From: Sphingomonas paeninsulae
Lineage (GTDB): Bacteria; Pseudomonadota; Alphaproteobacteria; Sphingomonadales; Sphingomonadaceae
DNA length: 64,000 nt
Direction: 5' to 3'
Assembly: GCF_003660165.1 (NCBI RefSeq)
Contig: NZ_CP032829.1
Coordinates: forward strand, 2,121,001-2,185,000
This document shows positions 16,517 to 26,385 of the stretch, in pieces. Under the pieces are notes generated by a model. That model worked only from the letters and a program-made list of their open reading frames with translations. It ran no database searches and was not told the origin of the DNA. Every line of letters begins with the position of its first letter. The stretch's first letter is position 1. Position numbers and translations under genes: made by a program.

Positions 16517-16897
16517 TCAGCTGCTGCAGGACTGGCTCTTTTTTGTTGGCGTCGTCAGCGAGATCTTTTTCTCGGTGCCGGTGAGCGAATAACCGTCAGC
16601 CGTCATCGGCTGCCCGGCTTCGGCAGCGCGAAGCATGATCGGCGTACCCTTTGGTGTTGGGTGAAGGTTCGCCTGCTTGTCGCCGACATAAAGTTCGACC
16701 GAAACGACGCTATTGTCGTCACAACGATAGGTCTTGGTCGACTTAACCGAAGGTGGCATTTCAGCGGGTGGCTTTGCAGCTTCTGCTGCGTTTGCGGCGG
16801 CCGCTGCATTCTCTGCGGCGGTTGGGGTGGCCTGACCATTGCACGCAGCAAGGGAAAGGATGGCCGCTACTGCGGCGAAAACGGGGGCTTTGTTCAT
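16517..16897 (-). CDS. Lipoprotein with MliC-like lysozyme-inhibitor domain
   Basis: About 126 residues from the ATG at 16897, chosen because it begins a proper lipoprotein signal (MNKAPVFAAVAAILSLAAC, lipobox LAAC). A longer frame upstream lacks a signal. After an Ala-rich spacer comes a small beta domain with YRCDDNSVVSVELYVGD, GTPIMLRAAEAG and SLTGTEKKISL. It resembles membrane-bound inhibitors of c-type lysozyme (MliC/PliC), with a C-terminal cysteine that could bond to the first. Likely periplasmic, protecting peptidoglycan. Functional assignment is by resemblance only. Confidence 0.7.
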   Translation of the reverse strand: MNKAPVFAAVAAILSLAACNGQATPTAAENAAAAANAAEAAKPPAEMPPSVKSTKTYRCDDNSVVSVELYVGDKQANLHPTPKGTPIMLRAAEAGQPMTADGYSLTGTEKKISLTTPTKKSQSCSS

Positions 16898-17000
16898 AGG
16901 CGCGCTGATTTCGCGGGTGCAGCATGGCACGTCAAGTAAATTTGCGGGAGGTGGGGGCTCGTTAACCATTATTTGGATTGCTCTGGCTTATCGATGGTCG

Positions 17001-18194
17001 ATGATAAAAACTTTGGCAGAGAACCCGGTGGCACGCGGCAATTGGGTGACAAGCGCGCGCGTGCAAATGTTCGCCACGCTGTCGCTAATCGGGACGATCG
17101 GCGCGGTCGCCTATCTTTTCCTGACTGCGCACGGGACGGTCGATTCGTTCGGGCGGCCACTCGGTACCGATTTTTCCAACGTCTGGACGGCGGGCCGGAT
17201 GGCGCTGGAGAGGCGAGCGCCGCTGGCATGGGACTGGCCGACGCACTTCGCAGCGCAGCAACTGGCTCATCATAAAGCCAACATTCCTTTCTATGGCTGG
17301 CACTATCCGCCGCCGTTCCTGCTGATCGCGGCGTTGCTGGCCCTCGTGCCCTATATTCCGGCTCTGATCGTCTGGCAGGCATCGACGCTCGCTCTGGCGC
17401 TGTTGACGGTGCGCAAGATCCTTCCATCGCCCGGAACCACGCTGGCGGCGCTCGGCGCGCCGGTTGTGCTGGTCTGCCTTGGTCACGGTCATAATGGCTT
17501 TCTGACGGCCGCATTGCTGGGCGGTGGGCTGCTCCTGCTCGACCGGCGTCCTTTTGTCGCGGGCCTGTTGCTGGGCTGTATCGTCTATAAGCCGCAGTTC
17601 GGGCTGGTTCTGCCGGTCGTACTGCTGCTGGGCGGCCACTGGCGCGCAATCTGTGGGGCGTTGTTGTCGGCAGGATTGCTTTGCGCATTGACGCTGGCGT
17701 TGTGGGGGTGGCCGGTCTGGGCTGCGTTCATCCACTCGCTGCCGCTGACGCAATCGGTCATTATCGAACAGGGAGCGACTGGCTGGGAGAAAATCCAGAG
17801 CGCATTTTCCGCAGCGCGAAACTGGGGAGCGGGTATTTCGCTGGCCTGGGGCATTCAGACGGTGGTGACTGTCGCGGCCATTATCGGCACGATGGCCGTT
17901 TCACGCGGCACGCGCCCGTTCGTTCGCAACGCTATGGTCATTGCGGCCGCGCTGCTGTCGACACCCTATTTGCTCGACTATGATCTCGTTCCCCTTGGCA
18001 TGGCGATTGCGTTTCTTGTGGTGGATGGCCGTGAACGGGGGTTTTTGCCCTATGAAAAGACTATGTTGGCCTTTGTCTGGATCGTACCTCTCTTTGGTCG
18101 CGCATTGATGAGTCTGACAACGGTTCCGCTCGGCTTCCTGTCGATTGCCGCAATATTCCTGATTGCCCTTCGCCGTTCGCGGTCGATCACTTAA
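17001..18194 (+). CDS. DUF2029 (GT87-type) integral membrane protein
   Basis: About 397 residues from ATG 17001 (MIKTLAENPVARGNW). The longer upstream frame overlaps the divergent lipoprotein and is unlikely. There are around ten hydrophobic helices. Family features are GTDFSNVWTAGRMALERR after the first helix, then FYGWHYPPPFLLIAALLALVP and GCIVYKPQFGLVLPVV. The family contains polyprenol-phosphate-mannose-dependent mannosyltransferases of actinobacteria. In proteobacteria the substrate is unknown. Stand-alone gene. Confidence 0.8.
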   Translation: MIKTLAENPVARGNWVTSARVQMFATLSLIGTIGAVAYLFLTAHGTVDSFGRPLGTDFSNVWTAGRMALERRAPLAWDWPTHFAAQQLAHHKANIPFYGWHYPPPFLLIAALLALVPYIPALIVWQASTLALALLTVRKILPSPGTTLAALGAPVVLVCLGHGHNGFLTAALLGGGLLLLDRRPFVAGLLLGCIVYKPQFGLVLPVVLLLGGHWRAICGALLSAGLLCALTLALWGWPVWAAFIHSLPLTQSVIIEQGATGWEKIQSAFSAARNWGAGISLAWGIQTVVTVAAIIGTMAVSRGTRPFVRNAMVIAAALLSTPYLLDYDLVPLGMAIAFLVVDGRERGFLPYEKTMLAFVWIVPLFGRALMSLTTVPLGFLSIAAIFLIALRRSRSIT

Positions 18195-18274
18195 GTCTGG
18201 CCGAAACGCGGCCTTTTGGGTGGGCAAGCTGGCTTTGCTTGCTGCAACCCCGGCGGCGCGGCTAGAGAGCGACC

Positions 18275-19264
18275 ATGACCATCGTCCGCGACACCATTTC
18301 ACTTATCGGCAACACCCCGCTCGTGCGGTTGAATGGCGCGAGCGACGCTACGGGTTGCGAGATTCTCGCCAAGTGCGAGTTTACCAATCCGGGCGCATCG
18401 ATCAAGGATCGCGCCGCCCTGTTCATCGTGCAGGACGCGGAGGAATCGGGTGCGCTGCGGCCCGGCGGTACGATCGTAGAGGGTACGGCGGGCAATACCG
18501 GCATTGGTCTCGCGCTCGTTGGTAATGCGAAGGGGTATAAGACGATCATCGTCATGCCTGAAACACAGAGCCGCGAGAAAATGGATACTTTGCGCGCGCT
18601 GGGGGCAGAGCTTGTGCTGGTTCCTGCAGCGCCCTTTTCCAACCCGGGGCATTTCGTCCACACATCGCGCAGGATCGCCGAGGAAACCGATGGTGCGATC
18701 TGGTCAAATCAGTTCGACAACATATCGAACCGTCGCGCGCATATCGTTGGAACGGCAGAAGAAATCTGGACGCAGACCGATGGGCGAATTGACGGTTTCG
18801 TTTGCGCAGTCGGAACCGGCGGCACGCTGGCAGGCGTCGGCCTCGGCTTGAAAGCAAAAAACGAAAAAATCGTTATTGCTTTGGCCGACCCGCATGGCGC
18901 GGCGCTGTATAATTATTACGCGCACGGTGAGTTGAAAGCCGAAGGCGAGTCGGTTGCGGAAGGGATCGGGCAGGGGCGCATCACCGCCAATCTGGAGGGC
19001 GCGCCGATCGACACACAGTTCCGTATTTCCGACGAGGAGGGACTTGAGCAGGTCGCTGCGCTGCTTCGTGACGAGGGGCTTTGTCTTGGCCTGTCCTCCG
19101 GGATCAACGTTGCGGGTGCGATCAGGCTGGCCCGTGAGCTGGGGCCGGGCAAGACCATTGTCACTATCCTGTGCGACACCGGCTTTCGTTACCTGTCGAC
19201 GCTTTATAATGCCGACTGGCTGCGCGCGAAGGGATTGACCGTTCTCCCTTGGCTTGAACGTTAG
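18275..19264 (+). CDS. cysK: Cysteine synthase A
   Basis: This 329-residue PLP enzyme forms cysteine from O-acetylserine and sulfide. The N-terminal DTISLIGNTPLVRLNG is the family signature, K44 in NPGASIKDRAA binds PLP, EGTAGNTGIGLAL (about 77-89) is the substrate loop, and GTGGTLAGVGLGLK contacts the PLP phosphate. The length is slightly above the CysK norm. The sequence fits the alphaproteobacterial CysK-like branch, though discrimination from cystathionine beta-synthase-like forms is not complete by eye. Confidence 0.88.
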   Translation: MTIVRDTISLIGNTPLVRLNGASDATGCEILAKCEFTNPGASIKDRAALFIVQDAEESGALRPGGTIVEGTAGNTGIGLALVGNAKGYKTIIVMPETQSREKMDTLRALGAELVLVPAAPFSNPGHFVHTSRRIAEETDGAIWSNQFDNISNRRAHIVGTAEEIWTQTDGRIDGFVCAVGTGGTLAGVGLGLKAKNEKIVIALADPHGAALYNYYAHGELKAEGESVAEGIGQGRITANLEGAPIDTQFRISDEEGLEQVAALLRDEGLCLGLSSGINVAGAIRLARELGPGKTIVTILCDTGFRYLSTLYNADWLRAKGLTVLPWLER

Positions 19265-19338
19265 TCCTCCCTATTTTCAGGTTTATGGTCCGTGACCGTC
19301 CTAACAGTCCGCTGCGGCGTGACAACACGCAGGAGCCA

Positions 19339-19599
19339 ATGCAGCGCATTCGTGTGGGCGTGACCGGACTTGCGGCGGTTGTCCTGATCGTCCTGCTGGC
19401 GGCAGCAATTGCGACGAGCGTTCGCCGTACCGCGAACATGAACGCGCCGGGGGCAACCGCGCCGTTGGCGACGGGGCCTAAGTCCACCAATTCGAAAACT
19501 GTCGATCCAGATTCAGAGCCATTGGCTCAACTGGGCGTCGCGCCGGGGGCGAATGATCGCAAGGACTTGTCCGATGCCCCTGAAAAGCGGGCGAATTAG
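19339..19599 (+). CDS. Small membrane-anchored protein of unknown function
   Basis: About 86 residues from ATG 19339, preceded by AGGAG (spacing short). An earlier ATG at 19285 would add 18 residues. One N-terminal membrane helix (VTGLAAVVLIVLLAAAIA) is followed by a polar, Ala/Pro/Ser/Thr-rich tail that probably sits in the periplasm. No known domain recognised. It lies in the same direction between cysK and the division cluster. Confidence 0.55.
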   Translation: MQRIRVGVTGLAAVVLIVLLAAAIATSVRRTANMNAPGATAPLATGPKSTNSKTVDPDSEPLAQLGVAPGANDRKDLSDAPEKRAN

Positions 19600-19921
19600 G
19601 CGGGCCGACTCAGCCTGTTAAGGCCGTCTCGCAATTCTGAAGAACAGTCCGCCACGGCATTACAATTCCGGCTATTCAATAAATGACCCTGAAAACTCGT
19701 TGTTGTTTTAAGAAAACGTGAAGAACATAACCAGAACCCGCCAATTTTATTGACGATTTCCCCGTTTTACCCGTGAAAACCCGTTGTGAACCGCGATATC
19801 CCCTGATACGTCTGCTTCTCAAGAGGCGGGGTCGTCTGCACGCAAACAGTTCAAACATCGCGAAAAACACATGTCGCGATGAGCGGCGGAGCTTTGCCTC
19901 TTTAGAGCAGGGAAACAGGCT
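19600..19921 (+). other. Leader region of the dcw cluster
   Basis: About 322 bases without a gene, more AT-rich than the surroundings, upstream of mraZ. It probably contains the main promoter of the division and cell wall cluster, but I cannot assign -35 and -10 boxes with confidence. The repeated CCCG motif described separately lies in its middle. Leftward frames crossing it are antisense shadows. Confidence 0.6.
19760..19784 (+). promoter_or_regulatory. Candidate MraZ operator (three spaced CCCG repeats)
   Basis: CCCGT occurs at 19761, 19770 and 19780, i.e. three direct copies 9-10 bases apart (on the other strand ACGGG copies). MraZ is known to bind three TGGG-type direct repeats spaced about 10 bases apart upstream of its own gene, so number, spacing and position all fit. 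The core base differs (CGGG, not TGGG). Inferred, not proven. Confidence 0.55.
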
Positions 19922-20437
19922 TTGGCCGATCGGGGATTGTTCAGAGGTTACGCGCTGCAGGCGATCGACGGCAAAGGCCGTGTCGCTATCCCAGCACCTC
20001 TGCGCGCCGTCATCGAACGCAACAATGGCGACCGCGTCCTCCTGATTTCCAAACATGATGCTGACCCCTGCCTGACCGGATACGATCGCGGCTGGTCCGA
20101 TCTGCTTCACGCCAAACTCGATCGCGATGAGACTCGTGCGCTGGATGCGGGCAAGGATGTCGATCGTCACAATATCGCACGCCGGGCCTTCGGTTCGGTC
20201 GATGAGGTGCCCTTCGATGCGTCGGGGCGCTTCATCCTGCCGCCGTTCTTTCGCAGCAAAGGCAAGCTCGAAGACCTCGCTTTCTTCATTGGCACCGGTG
20301 ACACGTTCGAAATCTGGAACCCCACAGTTTTGATCGAAACGCCTGGTGTGGACGAAGACCTGAAGGACATGGTTCGTTTCTGCCTCGAACAGCGGGGGCG
20401 GCATGACCGCGCCGCATATTCCCGTCCTCCTCGATGA
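19922..20437 (+). CDS. mraZ: Transcriptional regulator MraZ
   Basis: A 171-residue protein starting at TTG 19922. It has two SpoVT-AbrB-like folds: [25 protein letters not shown] (about 8-32) and [21 protein letters not shown] (about 93-113), each with the DxxGRxxxP core. MraZ forms a ring-shaped DNA-binding multimer that represses the dcw promoter. The last 35 bases overlap rsmH, so the two are translationally linked. It is somewhat longer than the E. coli protein at both ends, as is common in Sphingomonadales. Confidence 0.95.
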   Translation: MADRGLFRGYALQAIDGKGRVAIPAPLRAVIERNNGDRVLLISKHDADPCLTGYDRGWSDLLHAKLDRDETRALDAGKDVDRHNIARRAFGSVDEVPFDASGRFILPPFFRSKGKLEDLAFFIGTGDTFEIWNPTVLIETPGVDEDLKDMVRFCLEQRGRHDRAAYSRPPR

Positions 20438-21320
20438 AGTCCTGACCGCGCTGGCAATTCAGCCGGGTGAACGGCATGTCGACGGCACTTATGGTGCCGG
20501 CGGTTATACGGCTGCGATGCTTGATCAGGGCGCGGATGTCACCGCGTTCGACCGTGATCCTGATGCGATTGCCGCTGCAACTCCGCATGACCGGCTGACT
20601 TTGGTTCAGGATCGTTTCTCGCAACTCGATCAGGCTGGCCCCGTCGATGGTGTCGTCCTCGATATCGGTGTGTCGTCGATGCAGATCGACCAGCCGACGC
20701 GCGGCTTTTCGTTTCAGTCCGAAGGGCCGCTCGATATGCGGATGGAGCAGGCTGGCCCAAGCGCTGCCGATTTCCTGAATACTGCCGACGAAGCCGAAAT
20801 CGCCGACATCATTTACACGCTGGGTGACGAGAAGAAATCGCGGCGCATTGCTCATGCCATCGTCGATGCGCGGCCGCTGAAGACGACAATGGACTTGTCT
20901 CGGGCCGTCCGTCGCGCGGTCGGTCATAAGCCCGGCGAGAAGAAAGATCCCGCGACGCGCACGTTTCAGGCGATCAGGATGCACATCAATCGGGAGTTGG
21001 GAGAGCTGGAAGACGGCCTTGCCGCCGCCGAGCGCGCATTGAAGCCCGGTGGTCGGCTGGCCGTCGTAACCTTCCACAGTCTCGAAGATCGCATGGTGAA
21101 GCTGTTTCTGCGTCGTCGTTCGGGTGGAGAGCCTTCCGGGTCGCGCCATCTCCCCGCCGTGGCCGCCGTTCGTGCCCCCAGCTTCGAAGCGGTCGGTAAG
21201 CCCGTTCGGGCAACGGACGCCGAAATCGACCGCAATCCGCGTGCGCGCTCCGCCACGCTTCGTTCCGCACGCCGCACCGCCGCTCCCGCATGGTCTAGCC
21301 ACGAAAGCCTCACCTCATGA
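20403..21320 (+). CDS. rsmH: 16S rRNA m4C1402 methyltransferase RsmH (MraW)
   Basis: This 305-residue SAM-dependent enzyme N4-methylates C1402 of 16S rRNA. It starts [16 protein letters not shown], with SAM motif [36 protein letters not shown], and the tail motif [19 protein letters not shown]. Length normal. Second gene of the cluster, overlapping mraZ. Confidence 0.97.
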   Translation: MTAPHIPVLLDEVLTALAIQPGERHVDGTYGAGGYTAAMLDQGADVTAFDRDPDAIAAATPHDRLTLVQDRFSQLDQAGPVDGVVLDIGVSSMQIDQPTRGFSFQSEGPLDMRMEQAGPSAADFLNTADEAEIADIIYTLGDEKKSRRIAHAIVDARPLKTTMDLSRAVRRAVGHKPGEKKDPATRTFQAIRMHINRELGELEDGLAAAERALKPGGRLAVVTFHSLEDRMVKLFLRRRSGGEPSGSRHLPAVAAVRAPSFEAVGKPVRATDAEIDRNPRARSATLRSARRTAAPAWSSHESLTS

Positions 21321-21333
21321 TTGGCCAAACCCT

Positions 21334-21888
21334 ATGATTGGACAACGTTTCCGCTCGCTCGGCTGGGTTGCCGGTGTCGCCACCGCCGCGACCTGCCTCT
21401 ATCTTGTCTCGCTTCAGGTCGCCGCCGAACGTGGCAAGCTGGAAGCGGTGGAGCATCAGATTGCATCGGCGCAGCGCGATATGCGCCAGCTCCAGACTGA
21501 ACTCGGCACGCGTGCTTCGCTTCGCCAGCTTGAGAAGTGGAACGGCGATGTGCTGGCGCTTTCCGCTCCGAAGGCGCAACAGTTCCTGCATAGTGAAGCT
21601 CAGCTCGCCTCGCTCGGTTCAGGAGCCATTGATGACGGTACGCCTAATGCGCCGCCTGCAGTCATGAATGCCTCGTTCGAATCCGCTTCTGTCCCCACAA
21701 CGCCAGTCGCTGCGCCCGCACCCAAGAGTACGGCTGAACCCGCCCGTGCGCGCGCCGGGTTCCAGCGCGCAATATTTGTAAAGCCAGCCCTGTCTCCTCG
21801 CACTCAACGTGTTGCGATGCTCGATGCAAAGATACTCGGTGACATTGACCGCTCTGCGGCTGCAGAGGAGCGCCGCAAGCGTCCGTGA
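21334..21888 (+). CDS. ftsL: FtsL-like division protein
   Basis: A 184-residue bitopic membrane protein at the ftsL position between rsmH and ftsI. From ATG 21334 it has a short cytoplasmic part, one membrane helix (LGWVAGVATAATCLYLVSLQVA, about 9-30), then a heptad-type region ERGKLEAVEHQIASAQRD. This is the topology of FtsL, which links FtsB/FtsQ to FtsWI. The Ala/Pro-rich C-terminal half is longer than usual. The upstream extension of the frame lies inside rsmH and is not used. Identity rests mainly on position and topology. Confidence 0.8.
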   Translation: MIGQRFRSLGWVAGVATAATCLYLVSLQVAAERGKLEAVEHQIASAQRDMRQLQTELGTRASLRQLEKWNGDVLALSAPKAQQFLHSEAQLASLGSGAIDDGTPNAPPAVMNASFESASVPTTPVAAPAPKSTAEPARARAGFQRAIFVKPALSPRTQRVAMLDAKILGDIDRSAAAEERRKRP

Positions 21889-23579
21889 CAACATTGGTCG
21901 CCCAACCCCCGCGGATACGCCACCAGGACCAGCGACAGGCGTCGCTGGTCGTCGCACATCAGCGCCTGATGATGTTGATGCTGCTGTTCGGTGCCGTCAG
22001 CCTGCTGATCGCGGGTCGACTCGTCTGGCTGTCGGTGTTTCATGACGCGAAGGTGTCTTCGAGTATTTCCAGCATGTTGCCCAATCGCGGCGACATCGTC
22101 GATCGCAATGGTCAGGTGCTGGCGCGGACGATCGATGCTTGGTCAATCGGGGTCCATGCGAACAAATTGCTGAACGACCCGAAAGATGTCGCGGCAAAGC
22201 TGGCCGCTCTGATGCCGGAAAAGACCGAAGCGCAATATCTCGCCATTCTGCGGTCGGGCGTGCGTTTCACCTATCTGCGCCGTCGCGCCATGCCCGATCT
22301 GGTGGCTCAGGTGAACGCGATCGGTGAACCGGCAATGGCCTATGCCCGCGAACCCGAACGGCTCTATCCTCAGACGACGCTCGCCGCTCATGTCATCGGC
22401 TACACCGATTTCGACGGGCGTGGCGTCTCGGGCATGGAACGCGTGCTGAATGATAAGCTGTCGAATGCCCATAATCGCGCGAACGCCATCGCCCTGTCGA
22501 TCGATGCGCGCGTGCAGGCGATTATGGAAAGCGAAATGTCGGCTGCGATGGTCGATCAGCAGGCAAAGGGCGCGACCGGCATCGTGCTCGACGTTCACAC
22601 TGGCGAAGTGATCGCAATGGCGTCGCTGCCGGTCTATAATCCGAACAAGCCCGGTGAGGGACCGGACGAAGCGCGCCGCAACAATGTGACGCAGAGTGTT
22701 TATGAGCTTGGCTCGACTTTCAAACCGATCACCATAGCCAATGCGCTCGACACCGGGGTCGTCCCTTCGCTGGCGAAACGATATGATGCGACCGCACCGT
22801 TGAAAGTCGGCCGCTTTACGATCCATGACGAACATTCGGCGGGACGGTGGCTCAACGTCATCGAAACCTTGATCATGTCATCGAACATTGTAACCGCGCG
22901 CATCGCCGATGAATTGGGTGAAACGCGGACCGCCAGCCTGTTCCACAAACTTCACTTCGACACTGCGCCCGACATCGAACTGAAAGAGCGCGGCCGCCCG
23001 ATCTGGCCGACCTATTGGGGACGGACGACGGTCATGACGATCGGCTTTGGTCATGGCATGGCGGTCACCCCGCTGCATCTCGCCACGGCTTATGCAGCGC
23101 TGGTTAACGGCGGCATCTTCCGTCCCTCGACGCTGCTGAAGATAGCGCCGGGCAAGGCTCCGCAGGGTACTCGCGTGTTCTCACAGGCGACCAGCGACAA
23201 GATGCGCCAGCTTCTCCGCATGATCGTCCTCGACGGCACTGGTCGCAAGGCCGACGTCGACGGTCTCCGCGTCGGCGGCAAAACCGGAACAGCCGACAAA
23301 GCCAATGGCGGCGGTTACAACCGGCATTCGACGGTATCCACGTTCGCCGCCGCTTTCCCGATGGATGCGCCGCGTTATGTGGTGGTGACGATGCTCGATG
23401 AGCCCAAGGGCAGCGCCGCTTCGGCCGGTCAGCGAACGGCCGGGTGGGTGGTCGCACCGGCAACCAGCAAGATCATTTCGCGCATCGGTCCGTTGCTGGG
23501 TGTCATGCCCGACAACAGTAAGGACATTGACGTGAGTGCGCTTGCGCCTCTGGTCTGGAAACCGAAGGCCGGGAACTGA
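21885..23579 (+). CDS. ftsI: Peptidoglycan transpeptidase FtsI (PBP3)
   Basis: A 564-residue class B penicillin-binding protein that cross-links septal peptidoglycan. It starts at GTG 21885, overlapping the ftsL stop. One N-terminal membrane helix lies at about 28-46, followed by the PBP dimer domain (PNRGDIVDRNGQVLARTI, 66-83). The transpeptidase domain has S277 in STFK, SSN at 332-334 and KTG at 466-468. All catalytic motifs are present and the frame is open. Confidence 0.97.
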   Translation: MTTLVAQPPRIRHQDQRQASLVVAHQRLMMLMLLFGAVSLLIAGRLVWLSVFHDAKVSSSISSMLPNRGDIVDRNGQVLARTIDAWSIGVHANKLLNDPKDVAAKLAALMPEKTEAQYLAILRSGVRFTYLRRRAMPDLVAQVNAIGEPAMAYAREPERLYPQTTLAAHVIGYTDFDGRGVSGMERVLNDKLSNAHNRANAIALSIDARVQAIMESEMSAAMVDQQAKGATGIVLDVHTGEVIAMASLPVYNPNKPGEGPDEARRNNVTQSVYELGSTFKPITIANALDTGVVPSLAKRYDATAPLKVGRFTIHDEHSAGRWLNVIETLIMSSNIVTARIADELGETRTASLFHKLHFDTAPDIELKERGRPIWPTYWGRTTVMTIGFGHGMAVTPLHLATAYAALVNGGIFRPSTLLKIAPGKAPQGTRVFSQATSDKMRQLLRMIVLDGTGRKADVDGLRVGGKTGTADKANGGGYNRHSTVSTFAAAFPMDAPRYVVVTMLDEPKGSAASAGQRTAGWVVAPATSKIISRIGPLLGVMPDNSKDIDVSALAPLVWKPKAGN

Positions 23580-25021
23580 TGCGGCTCGATACGCTCCTTG
23601 AGACGGTCGGCCTCGAGAGCATAGCGCCACAGGAAGTGACGGGGTTTGCGATCGACCATCGTAAAGTCGCACCCGGCACGGTGTTCGGCGCATTCAAGGG
23701 TGCCCGGTTCAACGGTGAGGACTATATTCCCGCGGCCATCGCTGCGGGCGCTATAGCGGTCGTGACCTGCGCCGGGGTGGAAGTGGACGGTGCGGTTGCG
23801 GTGATCGCCGACGAACCACGCCGCACATTTGCGCTGCTGGCGGCAAAATTCTTTGCGCCGTTTCCGAGAACCACGGTCGCGGTGACCGGTACCAACGGTA
23901 AGACTTCGACCGTAGAGCTGACCCGCCAGCTTTGGCGGATGGCGGGCCATCATGCCGCGAGCATCGGGACGCTGGGTGTCACGACGGGCGACGAGACGGT
24001 TACGACCGGACTGACGACCCCGGACATCGTGACCTTCCTGAGCAATATGGCGGGCCTCGCACGCGAAGGCGTGACGCACGCAGCTTTCGAGGCATCGAGC
24101 CACGGCTTGCACCAATATCGTACGGAGGGGCTGCCCGTTGCCGCCGCCGGTTTCACCAATCTCAGCCGCGATCACCTCGACTATCACGGTGACATGGCGG
24201 CCTATCTGACCGCCAAGCTGCGGCTGTTTTCCGAAGTTGTCGACCCGAACGGCATCGCGGTGATCTGGCAAGACGATGAAGCGTCCGACCGGGTCATCGA
24301 CCTTGCGCGCGAACGTGGCTTGCAGTTGATGGGCATCGGTACGCGCGGCGCAACGCTGCGTTTGATCAGCCGTATTCCGACACAACTGGGCCAGACGCTG
24401 ACGGTCGTCCATGAGGATGTCGAGCATAAGATTATGCTGCCGTTGATCGGCGCTTATCAGGCCGCCAACGCCCTGATGGCGGCTGGTCTGGTGATTGCGA
24501 CGGGCGGGAATCCCATGACAACCCTGGCCAATCTGTCGCGACTGCAACCGGTCCGTGGACGGCTGGAGCGGGCGGTCATCACTCGTGCGGGCGCACCGGT
24601 CTATGTCGATTATGCCCATACGCCCGATGCTCTGGCAGCAGCGATCAGTGCGCTGAAACCCCATGCCGTCGGTCGCCTGATCCTTGTCATGGGCGCGGGT
24701 GGCGATCGTGATGCCGGTAAGCGCCCTGAAATGGGCCTGATTGCCGAAGCAATGGCCGACCGCGTTATCGTGACAGACGATAATCCCCGCAGCGAAGACC
24801 CCGAAGCCATCCGCCATGCAATCATGTCGAAAGCACCCGAAGCCACCGAAATCGGGGACCGCCGCCGGGCCATCGCCGCGGCCATTGCCGAGGCCGGACC
24901 GGGCGATATCGTCCTGATCGCGGGCAAGGGGCATGAAACCGGGCAAGTGGTCGGTGCCGGAGACGATCAGCGCATATTGCCGTTCGACGATGTTCAGGTT
25001 GCGCGGGACTGTGCGGCATGA
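23579..25021 (+). CDS. murE: UDP-MurNAc-tripeptide ligase MurE
   Basis: This 480-residue Mur ligase adds the third stem-peptide residue, diaminopimelate in Gram-negatives. ATP-binding motif VAVTGTNGKTSTVELTRQLW (about 100-119). TTPDIVTFLSNMAG and ASSHGLHQYR form the substrate site, with YVDYAHTPDALAAAI and a DNPRSEDPEAI motif that in MurE selects meso-diaminopimelate. It shares one base with the ftsI stop. Cytoplasmic. Confidence 0.97.
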   Translation: MRLDTLLETVGLESIAPQEVTGFAIDHRKVAPGTVFGAFKGARFNGEDYIPAAIAAGAIAVVTCAGVEVDGAVAVIADEPRRTFALLAAKFFAPFPRTTVAVTGTNGKTSTVELTRQLWRMAGHHAASIGTLGVTTGDETVTTGLTTPDIVTFLSNMAGLAREGVTHAAFEASSHGLHQYRTEGLPVAAAGFTNLSRDHLDYHGDMAAYLTAKLRLFSEVVDPNGIAVIWQDDEASDRVIDLARERGLQLMGIGTRGATLRLISRIPTQLGQTLTVVHEDVEHKIMLPLIGAYQAANALMAAGLVIATGGNPMTTLANLSRLQPVRGRLERAVITRAGAPVYVDYAHTPDALAAAISALKPHAVGRLILVMGAGGDRDAGKRPEMGLIAEAMADRVIVTDDNPRSEDPEAIRHAIMSKAPEATEIGDRRRAIAAAIAEAGPGDIVLIAGKGHETGQVVGAGDDQRILPFDDVQVARDCAA

Positions 25022-26385
25022 CCGCACTCTGGACTTCTGAAGCCATAGCTAAGGCAATCGGCGGTGTGGCATCCGAATCCTTTGCCGCAACCGGTGTCGC
25101 ATTCGATTCCCGTGAGATTGGGGCTGGCGACCTGTTCGTCGCAATGCCCGGTGAAGTCACCGATGGGCACCGCTTCATCGAAGGTGCATTTGCGCACGGA
25201 GCATCGGGCGCGATCGTTTCGCAGCCCGTTGCACATCCACATATATTGGTGGCCGATACAGCCGCCGTACTGGACGCCCTGGGGGTCGCATCCCGGCGGA
25301 GAACGGCAGCAAAGATTGCCGGAGTAACGGGGTCGGTTGGAAAGACCGGCACCAAGGAAGCGCTGGCCGCCGCCCTCGGGCGGTGGCCGGACACTAAAGT
25401 CCACAAATCGGTCAAGAGCTACAACAACCACACGGGCGTACCTCTCAGCCTGTCGCGGATGGCCGCCGACAGCGATTTTGCGGTGTTCGAGATGGGAATG
25501 AACCACGCGGGCGAACTGTCGGGGCTGACCCGTATGGTGCGTCCGCATGTTGCTATCGTCACCGCAATTGCTCCGGCGCACATCGAATTCTTTGCATCGG
25601 AAGCGGCGATTGCCGATGCGAAGGCTGAAATCTTTCAGGGGATCGAACCCGGCGGCACGGCGATTATCCCGTTCGATAGCCCTCACCGTGATCGGCTGGT
25701 CGGACACGCCCGTGAGCTTGGCGTTCATGTCGTGACGTTCGGGATGGGCACCGGGGCAGATGTCCACGCGCGCGAAGCCATGCCGACGGCGGGCGGCACG
25801 CTCATCACTGCGACTTTGCCGGATGCCGAACTGTGCTTCACTGTCGGACAGGTGGGCGACCACTGGGTGTCCAATGCGCTTGCGGTTATCGCGGCGGTGC
25901 AGGCGCTCGGTGGCGATCTGGCGGCTGCGGGGCTGGCGCTGGCCGAACTGGAGGGGCTTGCCGGACGTGGCGCACGTAAAACTATCCGCGCCGGAAGTGG
26001 AACCGCGCTGCTGATTGACGAAAGCTATAATGCCAATGCGGCATCGATGGTCGCGACGCTGGCCGTCCTTGGTCGCCAGACTGCGACGCGCCGCATTGCC
26101 GTTCTTGGTGAGATGCGCGAGCTTGGCACCGAAAGCGAACGTCTCCATGCCGCGATCGCCGAGCCGCTGCTGGCAGCCAACGTCGATTTTGCACTTCTCG
26201 TCGGACCGGGCATGGTCGCACTCGCCAAGGCGCTTGAGGGGAGGGTGGAGTTCCGCCATGTGCCCGACGCCGCCGCTGCGCGCGACCTGATCGAGTCGGT
26301 CATTGCCCCCGGCGATGCGATCCTCGTCAAGGGATCGAACGGGGTCGGCCTTTCCACGCTTGTCGATGCTCTGGGGGCTGCCTGA
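25018..26385 (+). CDS. murF: UDP-MurNAc-tripeptide:D-Ala-D-Ala ligase MurF
   Basis: A 455-residue ligase adding D-Ala-D-Ala to UDP-MurNAc-tripeptide. N-terminal substrate domain with [23 protein letters not shown] motif [19 protein letters not shown] (about 102-120), then [18 protein letters not shown] and the C-terminal [18 protein letters not shown]. Complete. Overlaps murE by four bases and abuts mraY by one. Confidence 0.97.
   Translation: MTALWTSEAIAKAIGGVASESFAATGVAFDSREIGAGDLFVAMPGEVTDGHRFIEGAFAHGASGAIVSQPVAHPHILVADTAAVLDALGVASRRRTAAKIAGVTGSVGKTGTKEALAAALGRWPDTKVHKSVKSYNNHTGVPLSLSRMAADSDFAVFEMGMNHAGELSGLTRMVRPHVAIVTAIAPAHIEFFASEAAIADAKAEIFQGIEPGGTAIIPFDSPHRDRLVGHARELGVHVVTFGMGTGADVHAREAMPTAGGTLITATLPDAELCFTVGQVGDHWVSNALAVIAAVQALGGDLAAAGLALAELEGLAGRGARKTIRAGSGTALLIDESYNANAASMVATLAVLGRQTATRRIAVLGEMRELGTESERLHAAIAEPLLAANVDFALLVGPGMVALAKALEGRVEFRHVPDAAAARDLIESVIAPGDAILVKGSNGVGLSTLVDALGAA

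Noticed and set aside
20286-21302. 338-codon leftward open frame opposite rsmH
   Set aside because: Composition of a GC-rich shadow; rsmH on the other strand is unequivocal.
23429-25027. 532-codon leftward open frame opposite ftsI and murE
   Set aside because: Antisense to intact essential genes; low-complexity Arg/Asp/Gln-rich product without family features.
24994-26259. 421-codon leftward open frame opposite murF
   Set aside because: Antisense shadow of murF with no recognisable motifs.
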